Shown here one piece after another: positions 1 through 5,154 of a stretch of 6,174 nucleotides of DNA (position 1 is its first letter; every line of letters begins with the position of its first letter). The translations under genes and the position numbers were made by a program. The notes below the pieces were generated by a model. That model saw only the letters and a list, made by a program, of their open reading frames with translations. It did no database searches and was not told the DNA's origin. The DNA is from Alphaproteobacteria bacterium. Its GTDB lineage: Bacteria > Pseudomonadota > Alphaproteobacteria > JABAAW01. Location of the stretch: contig JABAAS010000034.1 of NCBI GenBank assembly GCA_014238625.1, positions 4,427-10,600 on the forward strand. Direction: 5' to 3'.

Positions 1-279
1 GCTCCAGAAGGTCATATGCGCGGCGGAGCTTGACTTTGTGAGGATTATCTTTGGCGCGAACCATCCGAGTCCCAAGAGAGCAATGAAGAGTATCCACTTT
101 GCGCCCCATACAGCATTTAGTAGCGCGGGGTTAGAGGCGACATAGTATGCTGCCAGCCCTGTTACGCCGACGGCTAGAGCCATCAGGTTGTAGACGCGTA
201 GCATATATGCGCGCAAGCCGGCATCTACTTTTGCGGCTGCACCTTGCCATACGTTTGATTGATATTGTGGGTCGCTCAT
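1..279 (-). CDS. Bax inhibitor-1/YccA family membrane protein, N-terminal part
   Basis: The first 93 codons of an integral inner-membrane protein; the rest lies beyond the left edge. The reverse strand reads MSDPQYQSNVWQGAAAKVDA and then GLRAYMLRVYNLMALAVGVT. The VDAGLRAYMLRVYN segment just before the first membrane helix is the recognisable N-terminal signature of BI-1/YccA (UPF0005) proteins of alphaproteobacteria. Hydrophobic stretches at about residues 31-49 and 60-76 fit the first two of the usual seven helices. Family members are linked to membrane-protein quality control or ion leak; E. coli YccA modulates FtsH. The role here is inferred only from the family. The ATG at 279 has AAGGAG ten bases upstream. 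The other nearby ATG (287-285) is out of frame and meets a stop after two codons. The gene follows the argJ-Nudix pair on the same strand but is separated from it by 322 bases, so it probably has its own promoter. Confidence 0.85.
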   Translation of the reverse strand, partial: MSDPQYQSNVWQGAAAKVDAGLRAYMLRVYNLMALAVGVTGLAAYYVASNPALLNAVWGAKWILFIALLGLGWFAPKIILTKSSSAAHMTFWS

Positions 280-289
280 ATTTTCATCA

Positions 290-295
290 CTCCTT
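290..295 (-). promoter_or_regulatory. Ribosome binding site of the BI-1 family gene
   Basis: AAGGAG on the minus strand lies ten bases upstream of the ATG at 279-277. It is the clearest Shine-Dalgarno sequence on the left side and fixes the start of the BI-1 gene. Confidence 0.7.
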
Positions 296-365
296 ATGTT
301 GTGTGGTTGAATTTTACTTGATTGAGGCAACTATTTTTGCTGGCTTTTCACCAGACTATTTCTTT

Positions 366-435
366 CTCTCCTCTCTCCTCTCTCCTCTCTCCTCTATCCT
401 CTATCCTCTATCCTCTCTCCTCTCTCCTCTCTCCT
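366..435. repeat. Heptanucleotide tandem repeat, 10 units of CTCTCCT/CTATCCT
   Basis: Ten contiguous 7-bp units can be read: four CTCTCCT (366-393), three CTATCCT (394-414) and three CTCTCCT (415-435), followed by a degenerate CTCTTTT. The strand is pure pyrimidine from 359 to 395 and from 411 to 443, broken only by the A of each variant unit. Read on the minus strand, toward the BI-1 gene, the array is AGGAGAG repeats about 155 to 85 bases before the BI-1 start codon, in its leader or promoter region. Such arrays change copy number by slippage and can adopt triplex or other non-B structures. Any effect on expression is inference. Confidence 0.95.
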
Positions 436-468
436 CTCTTTTCACCATTCTATACTTAAGTAGCCCAT

Positions 469-526
469 CTTAAGTCAATTCTTAAGTCAATCTTGCTTAA
501 TCCAACCTTGCTTAATCCAACCTTGC
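469..526. repeat. Short adjacent direct repeats (12-bp x2, 15-bp x2.3)
   Basis: CTTAAGTCAATT (469-480) is followed at once by CTTAAGTCAATC (481-492). Starting at 492, CTTGCTTAATCCAAC occurs twice in tandem (492-506, 507-521), with a five-base partial third copy (522-526). A further CTTAAG lies inside the 10-bp palindrome TACTTAAGTA at 453-462. The units are too short and lack spacers, so this is not a CRISPR array. It looks like local slippage duplication in the same gap as the heptamer array. A regulator-binding role for the repeated CTTAAG palindromes is possible but unsupported. Confidence 0.85.
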
Positions 527-575
527 AAACTCATTATTGAATACTGATTAAACTATGCCCTTTTTGTTTTCATTT

Positions 576-618
576 TGCAAGATTTTTTTACGATATGATT
601 TTTATAATAAATCTTGCA
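576..618. repeat. 10-bp inverted repeat spanning the end of the Nudix gene
   Basis: TGCAAGATTT (576-585) and its exact reverse complement AAATCTTGCA (609-618) enclose a 23-base AT-rich loop that contains the Nudix stop codon (604-602). In the transcribed direction the downstream flank is A-rich, not U-rich, so this is not a canonical intrinsic terminator. It could be an mRNA 3'-end stem or chance in AT-rich DNA. Confidence 0.4.
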
Positions 619-1126
619 GCATAGCGATCAAGAATCGGTCTGCAGGCAGAGCTAGCATTTCTGAGAGTTTGTTTGGTTTCACCCACTTTATTTCTTGCGC
701 TTCGAGTGGTGTGACTATCCCTTGCCAAACGCGGCATATATATAGTGGCATGAGGAGATGGAATTTGTCGTATGGGTGGCTAGAGAAAGAGAGGGGGGCG
801 AGGCAAGATTTTTCGGTTATTATACCGAGTTCTTCTTGTAGTTCGCGCAATAGGGCTTTTTCAGGCGTTTCGCCTTTTTCGACTTTTCCGCCTGGGAATT
901 CCCAGTAGCCGGACATTTCTTTGTTGGGAGGACGTTTTGCGAGCAGGACGCGGTTATCGAGATCGATCAGCGCGCATGCGACGACTAGCGTCAGAGGCTT
1001 TGCGCGTATGTTTTCGCCAAGGGTTTTGTTAGGGCTTTCATCATGAGTTTCGCCAGGGGTTTCATCAGGGCTTTCATCATGAGTTTCGCCTTGGATCTGT
1101 TCGGAGGTTTTACTGGCGAGCATCAT
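602..1126 (-). CDS. MutT-like Nudix hydrolase ((deoxy)nucleoside triphosphate pyrophosphohydrolase)
   Basis: A 174-residue Nudix hydrolase, probably cytoplasmic. Family members of this type hydrolyse (d)NTPs or oxidised forms such as 8-oxo-dGTP to the monophosphate and pyrophosphate. The Nudix box GX5EX7REUXEEXGU is complete at residues 80-102 (G80, E86, R94-E95-L96, E98-E99, G101-I102), preceded by WEFPGG as in MutT enzymes. The domain starts near residue 44 (PLTLVVACALID). The chosen ATG (1126-1124) overlaps the argJ stop in an ATGA arrangement, with GGAGA nine bases upstream, which indicates translational coupling. An ATG 63 bases further upstream lies inside argJ and is less likely. Residues 13-36 are two tandem 12-residue units absent from ordinary MutT proteins. 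No in-frame ATG, GTG or TTG lies between the repeats and the domain, so they should be translated. The substrate cannot be read from the sequence, and I therefore give no symbol. Confidence 0.9.
   Translation of the reverse strand: MMLASKTSEQIQGETHDESPDETPGETHDESPNKTLGENIRAKPLTLVVACALIDLDNRVLLAKRPPNKEMSGYWEFPGGKVEKGETPEKALLRELQEELGIITEKSCLAPLSFSSHPYDKFHLLMPLYICRVWQGIVTPLEAQEIKWVKPNKLSEMLALPADRFLIAMLQDLL
1019..1090 (-). repeat. 36-bp in-frame tandem duplication (12-residue repeat) in the Nudix gene
   Basis: Two 36-bp units (1090-1055 and 1054-1019) encode GETHDESPDETP and GETHDESPNKTL, and a third GE begins the next stretch. The first 24 bases of each unit (1067-1090 and 1031-1054 on the plus strand) are identical. 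The unit is acidic and rich in Pro and Thr, as expected of a disordered linker ahead of the catalytic domain. Confidence 0.92.
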
Positions 1127-2460
1127 GATCGGTATTCTCCGTTGATGCGCAAGTTTTCGTGTGTCAGATCGCATCCCCAAACTTCGCACAGCGGAGCGTT
1201 TCCAGCCTGCAAGTCGATATTCAAGTTTAGACGAGGTTTCGCCATTTCCCGATCGAGATTTTTTTCATCCTGCTTGCTTTGTTTGATTGGCTCTCCTTTT
1301 GCGAAGACGAGATACTGCGAGTTTTCGCCAAAAGCGATTTCGACTTTTTGCCATTTTATGTTGACTTGAGTTTTTCCCATTGCCATCACGATTCGCCCCC
1401 AGTTAGGGTCGTTGTATGCGAGAGCGATTTTGACGAGAGGTGATGATAGTATGCTCAAGCCTATTTTTCGAGCTTGTTCTTTTGCTTCGGCGTTTTTGAT
1501 TTTTACAGTTATGAACTTTCCGATTCCTTCTCCATCCATTGCGATTTGCCTAGCGAGGCTCTGCATCACACCTTCGAGAGCTGCTACGAATTTCTGCGCG
1601 TGGGTATCTTGAGTGCTATTTATGGGTTTGTGTTTTTTTGCGCTGCTGGCGACTGCGAGCACCATATCGTTAGTTGAGGTATCTCCGTCGACTGTTATAG
1701 AGTTGAAGGAGCTTTCGTTTGCTTGGCGTAGCATTTGTTGTAAGAGCTTTGGCTTGATTTTGGCGTCGGTTGCGACGACCGCGAGCATAGTTGCCATATT
1801 TGGAGCTATCATTCCCGAGCCTTTTGCGATAGCGGAGATTTGGATAGGCGTCTCTTCGATATAGCATGTTGCGCTGCTGCCTTTAGGGAACGAGTCGGTT
1901 GTGGTTATGGCTTTAGCTGCTTCGAGCCAACTACAAGTATTTTGTTTAAATAGTTCTGGCAAGCCACGAGCTATTTTATCGCCATCTGGCGGCTCTCCGA
2001 TTACGCCGGTTGATGCTATCAGCACCTCGTTTTTTTGCAGCTTGCATATTTCAGCGAGCTTGTCGCGTGTGACTTTGAGCGCGCGTTCTCCCTCTTCGCC
2101 GCACATTGCGTTTGCCTGTCCTGCGTTTATCAATAGAGCTCGCGCGTAGGGATTTTCTTTGACGGCTTTGCGCGACCATAATACTGGAGCTGCTGGCGCG
2201 CTGGATTTAGTAAAGAGAGCAGCGCAGGAGCTACCTTTAGCGAAGGATAGAGCGAGCAGATCGTTTCGTTGCTGGTATCGTAGCGCGAGAGCGGCTACTC
2301 GCGCCTCGATTCCGTCTATTTGCTTGAGTTGCGGAAAGCTAGTTGGGGCGAACGGCGAGAGTTTAACCCCGCCATGCGCTTGTGTATGAGCTAGCTTATG
2401 TTTAGCAGCTTGAGTATTTTTTTGATTTTTTTTCTGTTCGACTATTTGATTGTTATTCAT
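1123..2460 (-). CDS. argJ: Bifunctional glutamate N-acetyltransferase / amino-acid N-acetyltransferase ArgJ
   Basis: ArgJ moves the acetyl group from N-acetylornithine to glutamate in the cyclic arginine pathway; bifunctional forms also make N-acetylglutamate from acetyl-CoA. The 445-residue protein is full length. The self-cleavage motif KGSGMIAPNMATML spans residues 213-226, which predicts cleavage between A223 and T224, with T224 as N-terminal nucleophile of the beta chain. STGVIGEP (150-157) carries the oxyanion-hole Thr-Gly pair, SITVDGDTSTND (254-265) and DGEG (309-312) are conserved substrate-site segments, YNDPNWGRI is at 349-357, and the C-terminus INGEYRS is typical. Whether it is truly bifunctional cannot be told from sequence alone. 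The first 33 or so residues are a Gln/Asn/Lys/His-rich extension before the usual start of homology (KLSPFAPTSFP). The ATG at 2460 has no evident Shine-Dalgarno, so the start is less certain than the rest. The stop overlaps the Nudix ATG. Confidence 0.96.
   Translation of the reverse strand: MNNNQIVEQKKNQKNTQAAKHKLAHTQAHGGVKLSPFAPTSFPQLKQIDGIEARVAALALRYQQRNDLLALSFAKGSSCAALFTKSSAPAAPVLWSRKAVKENPYARALLINAGQANAMCGEEGERALKVTRDKLAEICKLQKNEVLIASTGVIGEPPDGDKIARGLPELFKQNTCSWLEAAKAITTTDSFPKGSSATCYIEETPIQISAIAKGSGMIAPNMATMLAVVATDAKIKPKLLQQMLRQANESSFNSITVDGDTSTNDMVLAVASSAKKHKPINSTQDTHAQKFVAALEGVMQSLARQIAMDGEGIGKFITVKIKNAEAKEQARKIGLSILSSPLVKIALAYNDPNWGRIVMAMGKTQVNIKWQKVEIAFGENSQYLVFAKGEPIKQSKQDEKNLDREMAKPRLNLNIDLQAGNAPLCEVWGCDLTHENLRINGEYRS
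1136..1140 (-). promoter_or_regulatory. Ribosome binding site of the Nudix gene, inside argJ
   Basis: GGAGA on the minus strand lies within the last codons of argJ, nine bases before the ATG at 1126. Together with the ATGA stop/start overlap it decides the start of the Nudix gene. Confidence 0.6.
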
Positions 2461-2469
2461 CGCTATGTT

Positions 2470-2481
2470 GCAAACTATTGC
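2470..2481. promoter_or_regulatory. Palindrome GCAA-N4-TTGC, candidate operator 1
   Basis: GCAAACTATTGC has dyad symmetry in its outer four bases and starts ten bases before the argJ ATG. It shares the string AACTATTGC with the second site at 2527-2537. The arms are short, so chance is a real alternative. Confidence 0.3.
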
Positions 2482-2526
2482 TATATGGTTTATTTTTTAT
2501 GTTATTCCTTTAGGTTAGCTTTGTAA

Positions 2527-2537
2527 GCAACTATTGC
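2527..2537. promoter_or_regulatory. Palindrome GCAA-N3-TTGC, candidate operator 2
   Basis: GCAACTATTGC repeats the design of the site at 2470-2481 with a centre one base shorter. It lies 60 bases upstream of the aldolase ATG. Two near-identical dyads in one divergent promoter region suggest a shared repressor or activator, but no regulator gene is present in the window to link to them. Confidence 0.3.
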
Positions 2538-2597
2538 AAAGTAAGTAATTGTAATTGCGAGCGACCTATCACTTTGCATCCAGAGTTTTTTAGTATT

Positions 2598-3518
2598 ATG
2601 CGAATAAGTGACCAAGTTAGAACTATTTTAGATTTTTACGAAGCGGATTCTATAGGAGTTAGAACTAACCTTGCTCGTTTGCTGATGCATGGCGGACTTG
2701 GGGGCAGTGGCAAGCTACTTATTCTACCGGTAGATCAAGGCTTTGAGCACGGACCTGCGCGTAGCTTTGCGAGCAACAGGGCTGCTTACGATCCCGCCTA
2801 CCATTACGAGCTTGCGATTGAGGCGGGCTTGAGTGCGCTTGCGGCACCTTTGGGCTTGCTTGAGAGTGCTGCTGGTCGCCATATTTATGAGGTTCCGACG
2901 ATTCTGAAAGTTAACTCGAGTAACTCATTGGCGAGCACGCCGGATCAAGCTGTAACGGCTAGCGTTGAGGATGCTTTGCGCTTGGGTTGTGCTGCGATTG
3001 GCTACACGATTTACCCTGGTGCTAGCAATCAGTTTGCTATGATCGAGGAGTTGCGTGAGCTAACACGCGAGGCGAAGTCATTTGGTTTAGCGGTAGTGGT
3101 TTGGGCATATCCGCGCGGCGGTAATTTGGTTAAGGAAGACGAGACGGCTTTGGACATAGTTGCTTACGCTGCGCATATGGCTTGCCTTTTAGGAGCGAAC
3201 ATAGTTAAAGTTAAACCTCCGACGGATCATTTGTCTTTGCCTTCGGCTAAGGCGCAGTATGAGAAGCATGAGGTGCCGAGGGCTTCGTTACGGATGCGGG
3301 TAGAGCATATAATGGAGGCTTGCTTTAACAAGCGTCGTTTAGTTGTATTTTCTGGCGGCGATGCGAAGGATGATAAGGCTTTGTATAAGGAAGTAAGAGA
3401 GCTTCGAGATGGTGGCGCGAGTGGCTCGATCATCGGACGCAACGCATTTCAGCGCCCGAAGGCAGAAGCGATGAAGCTACTAGCTACGATCATCAAGATA
3501 TATAAGGGAGAGACTTGA
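2598..3518 (+). CDS. Class I fructose-bisphosphate aldolase, DhnA/FbaB type
   Basis: Predicted to interconvert fructose 1,6-bisphosphate with dihydroxyacetone phosphate and glyceraldehyde 3-phosphate through a Schiff base, in cytoplasmic glycolysis or gluconeogenesis. The 306-residue chain has the DeoC/LacD/DhnA-type TIM-barrel motifs: LPVDQGFEHGP (43-53) with the catalytic-region Asp46, TIYPGASN (137-144), WAYPRGG (169-175), NIVKVKPP (201-208) with the probable Schiff-base Lys204, FSGGDA (251-256), and GSIIGRNAFQRP (276-287) for phosphate binding. Lys206 is the alternative if alignment shifts. I start at the ATG at 2598, where homologs I recall begin (MRISDQV). A TTG at 2574 is in frame and would add eight residues that look unlike the family; neither has a good ribosome site. 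The RND adaptor gene follows after 22 bases, so this is probably the first gene of that transcript. A related DhnA-family function such as LsrF-like thiolase is less likely. Confidence 0.92.
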   Translation: MRISDQVRTILDFYEADSIGVRTNLARLLMHGGLGGSGKLLILPVDQGFEHGPARSFASNRAAYDPAYHYELAIEAGLSALAAPLGLLESAAGRHIYEVPTILKVNSSNSLASTPDQAVTASVEDALRLGCAAIGYTIYPGASNQFAMIEELRELTREAKSFGLAVVVWAYPRGGNLVKEDETALDIVAYAAHMACLLGANIVKVKPPTDHLSLPSAKAQYEKHEVPRASLRMRVEHIMEACFNKRRLVVFSGGDAKDDKALYKEVRELRDGGASGSIIGRNAFQRPKAEAMKLLATIIKIYKGET

Positions 3519-3540
3519 GTAAGAGGTTCAAGATTGCGAA

Positions 3541-5154
3541 ATGGCTAGAAAAGATATGAGCGTCAATAGTGGCACGAAGAAGCGCGGAGGCAAAAGGCAA
3601 GCCCCAAAGTCGGCGCAAACCGCTACGCCTGCCAGAGCCGCCAAAAAGGTAGCCAAGACGGTGCTTGGCGCAATGTCTGGCATTAGAGATAGAATTGCAA
3701 AGATTGCTAAGAAGAGCTTACCTCCGTTCTTACAAGTTGTGGTTAGATATGGGCGCAATTCTGCTAAATTTTTGCGTTTGACGGGCAAGAATCGCGCTGA
3801 GCTATTCAAGCTAGCGCATAAGCGTTTAGGCAAAACCTTAAGTTTTATAGAAAAGCGCATCTACGCGCCGCTTTCTCGCGGCTTGGCTCGTATAGCCAAG
3901 TCGTTACACGCGAAAGTTAAGAAGCGTTACGGCAAGACGAAGTTTTATATCAACAGCGCGAAGCGGGTAGCTCTTACGCGCAAGCGTTTTTTAGCTTTGC
4001 CGCGCTCGACTCGCTTTTCTGTATATGTTGCGATTGTTTTTGTTACTTGGATGCTCTCTGGTCAGCTTCCGTGGTTTTCGAGTTCGGACGAAGGAGATCA
4101 GCTTGTAATCGCAGTCCCTTCGGTTCGTGCGTACCGCAGTTTTGAACAGGACTACTTGCCCTATCTTGACTTATCTGGTCAGACTCAAGCCTCTCGTCAT
4201 GTTATCGTTCGAGCGCAGACCTCTGGTCGAGTAGAACGTACATTTTTCCAGAAAGGAGATTATGTTGAATCTGGCGATGAGTTAGTTGCGCTTGATCCAG
4301 CGAGTCGCCCGTTAGAGCTAGAAGAGGCGCGTACGCAGTTGCAACAAGCGCAGATAGAATATACGGCGATCGGCAGCTTGGCTCGCGGTGGCTATCGTTC
4401 GGAGCTTCGTCTTCTTCAGGCATTGTCATCGTTGAACAACGCGCGGGTTGTTGAGGATCGGATCAGGCGAGACCTAGAGAACACGAAACCTTTAGCGCCA
4501 TTTTCTGGCTCAATCGCCTCGATCAGCGTTGAGCGAGGGGATTTTCTTTCGATTGGCAACGAGATAGCGCGTTTGATCGACCTTGATCCGTTAAAGGTTA
4601 GGGTAGCGGTTTCGGAACAAGACATATCGTCGGTAGTTTTGGGAGCGCGAGTAAGTGGCGATTTGATCATAGGAGATAGCTTTAGCGGCAAGATAGGCAC
4701 GATAGCCCCAGCGAGCAATAGTAGCACGCGTACTTTTGAGGTTGAGATTTTGATAGCGAACCGCGATGGTCGTTGGCGCGAGGGCTTGACCGCGCAGGTA
4801 CGCCTTCCGGTTGGACGTCGTAAGGCACATTTAATTCCAGCGGCTCTGCTTTCGCTTAGCGCGGATGGTAGCGTTGGAGTTAAGGTTATCGAAGAGGGCA
4901 TTGTGCGTTTTCGTGCGATAGAGCTTATCGGAGAAAACGATGAAGGAGTTTGGGTACAGGGTTTAACTGACAATAGTTTAGTTATATCTGTCGGGCACGA
5001 GAATGTATCGGATGGCATGGATGTCAATAGTACGCTCGACGACCGTTTTTCTTCGCCAGATGTGCAGTCTTCTTTAGACTCTTCTTCCAACGAGGCTTTG
5101 ACTAATGAAGAGCAACCAGCACTGCTAGATTCGAAAGGAGATTCTAACTTGTGA
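3541..5154 (+). CDS. RND efflux periplasmic adaptor (membrane fusion protein) with long basic N-terminal extension
   Basis: A 537-residue HlyD/AcrA-type adaptor that should link an RND permease to an outer-membrane channel. Residues 1-158 are extremely basic (45 Lys/Arg, 4 Asp/Glu) and should be cytoplasmic. One hydrophobic segment follows (about 159-178, FSVYVAIVFVTWMLSG then QLPWF), orienting the rest to the periplasm. The adaptor core comes next: first lipoyl half (about 218-252, RAQTSGRVERTFFQKGDYVESGDELVALD in pattern), a short helical hairpin (about 256-312), second lipoyl half (about 317-348, APFSGSIASISVERGDFLSIG), beta-barrel (about 350-422), membrane-proximal domain (about 425-495), then an acidic Ser-rich tail (about 497-537). 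Ordinary adaptors are roughly 350-420 residues with a short signal or anchor, so both ends are unusual. The start is uncertain: AAGAGG lies 14 bases upstream of the ATG, and ATGs at 3556 and 3673 are also in frame. The frame is open without stops from just after the aldolase gene. The permease gene overlaps its stop. Confidence 0.88.
   Translation: MARKDMSVNSGTKKRGGKRQAPKSAQTATPARAAKKVAKTVLGAMSGIRDRIAKIAKKSLPPFLQVVVRYGRNSAKFLRLTGKNRAELFKLAHKRLGKTLSFIEKRIYAPLSRGLARIAKSLHAKVKKRYGKTKFYINSAKRVALTRKRFLALPRSTRFSVYVAIVFVTWMLSGQLPWFSSSDEGDQLVIAVPSVRAYRSFEQDYLPYLDLSGQTQASRHVIVRAQTSGRVERTFFQKGDYVESGDELVALDPASRPLELEEARTQLQQAQIEYTAIGSLARGGYRSELRLLQALSSLNNARVVEDRIRRDLENTKPLAPFSGSIASISVERGDFLSIGNEIARLIDLDPLKVRVAVSEQDISSVVLGARVSGDLIIGDSFSGKIGTIAPASNSSTRTFEVEILIANRDGRWREGLTAQVRLPVGRRKAHLIPAALLSLSADGSVGVKVIEEGIVRFRAIELIGENDEGVWVQGLTDNSLVISVGHENVSDGMDVNSTLDDRFSSPDVQSSLDSSSNEALTNEEQPALLDSKGDSNL
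5134..5140 (+). promoter_or_regulatory. Ribosome binding site of the RND permease gene
   Basis: AAAGGAG lies in the last codons of the adaptor gene, ten bases before GTG at 5151. It supports the GTG start, which overlaps the adaptor TGA by four bases (GTGA). Confidence 0.75.

Larger units (their letters stand above)
280..601. other. Gene-free intergenic region, repeat-rich
   Basis: This gap lies between the end of the Nudix gene and the start of the BI-1 gene, both on the minus strand. It contains an array of 7-bp pyrimidine repeats (366-435), a run of short direct repeats (469-526) and three CTTAAG palindromes (455-460, 469-474, 481-486). The open frames crossing it translate to low-complexity Leu/Ser/Pro strings produced by the repeat, so I call no gene. 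The BI-1 promoter should lie here, but I could not place convincing -35 and -10 boxes. No hairpin followed by a T-run, of the kind that ends transcription, is evident after the Nudix gene. Confidence 0.7.
2461..2597. promoter_or_regulatory. Divergent promoter region between argJ and the aldolase gene
   Basis: This is the only gap from which both the leftward argJ unit and the rightward aldolase-efflux unit can start, so it must hold promoters for both unless transcription enters from outside. It is AT-rich, with T-rich tracts at 2490-2510. I could not identify hexamer pairs with convincing spacing on either strand. Neither start codon has a strong Shine-Dalgarno sequence. Two similar palindromes lie within it (2470-2481 and 2527-2537). 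Confidence 0.5.

Noticed and set aside
355..435. Heptamer array as evidence of a mobile element end or replication origin
   Set aside because: There are no terminal inverted repeats, no transposase fragment, and no DnaA-box cluster or origin-type gene nearby. Simple slippage explains it.
147..473. Open frame on the plus strand through the heptamer array
   Set aside because: It runs antisense to the BI-1 gene and then through the 7-bp repeat, giving a periodic Leu/Ser/Pro string. There is no ribosome site or recognisable domain.
469..526. Possible CRISPR-like array
   Set aside because: The units are 12 and 15 bases, directly abutting without spacers, and no cas gene is present.
555..908. Plus-strand open frame opposite the Nudix gene
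   Set aside because: It is antisense to an intact Nudix box, has no domain and no ribosome site.
1127..1189. Upstream ATG for the Nudix gene (21 extra residues)
   Set aside because: It lies well inside argJ, whereas the ATG at 1126 has the ATGA overlap with the argJ stop and a GGAGA site nine bases upstream.
2574..2597. TTG start for the aldolase, adding eight residues
   Set aside because: The added residues do not resemble the family N-terminus, no ribosome site precedes the TTG, and the ATG at 2598 coincides with the usual beginning MRISDQV.
3528..3860. Minus-strand open frame of 110 codons opposite the basic extension of the adaptor
   Set aside because: It has a hydrophobic C-terminal half only because it is the complement of Lys/Ala-rich codons. 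It has no ribosome site or family resemblance, and the plus-strand frame is continuous with the adaptor core. It remains the only rival reading if the adaptor start proves to lie downstream.
4416..5090. Long minus-strand open frame (224 codons) opposite the adaptor gene
   Set aside because: Its translation is Ser/Arg/Thr-rich without a domain and lies antisense to a clear adaptor core whose frame carries the family motifs. It is a codon-bias shadow.
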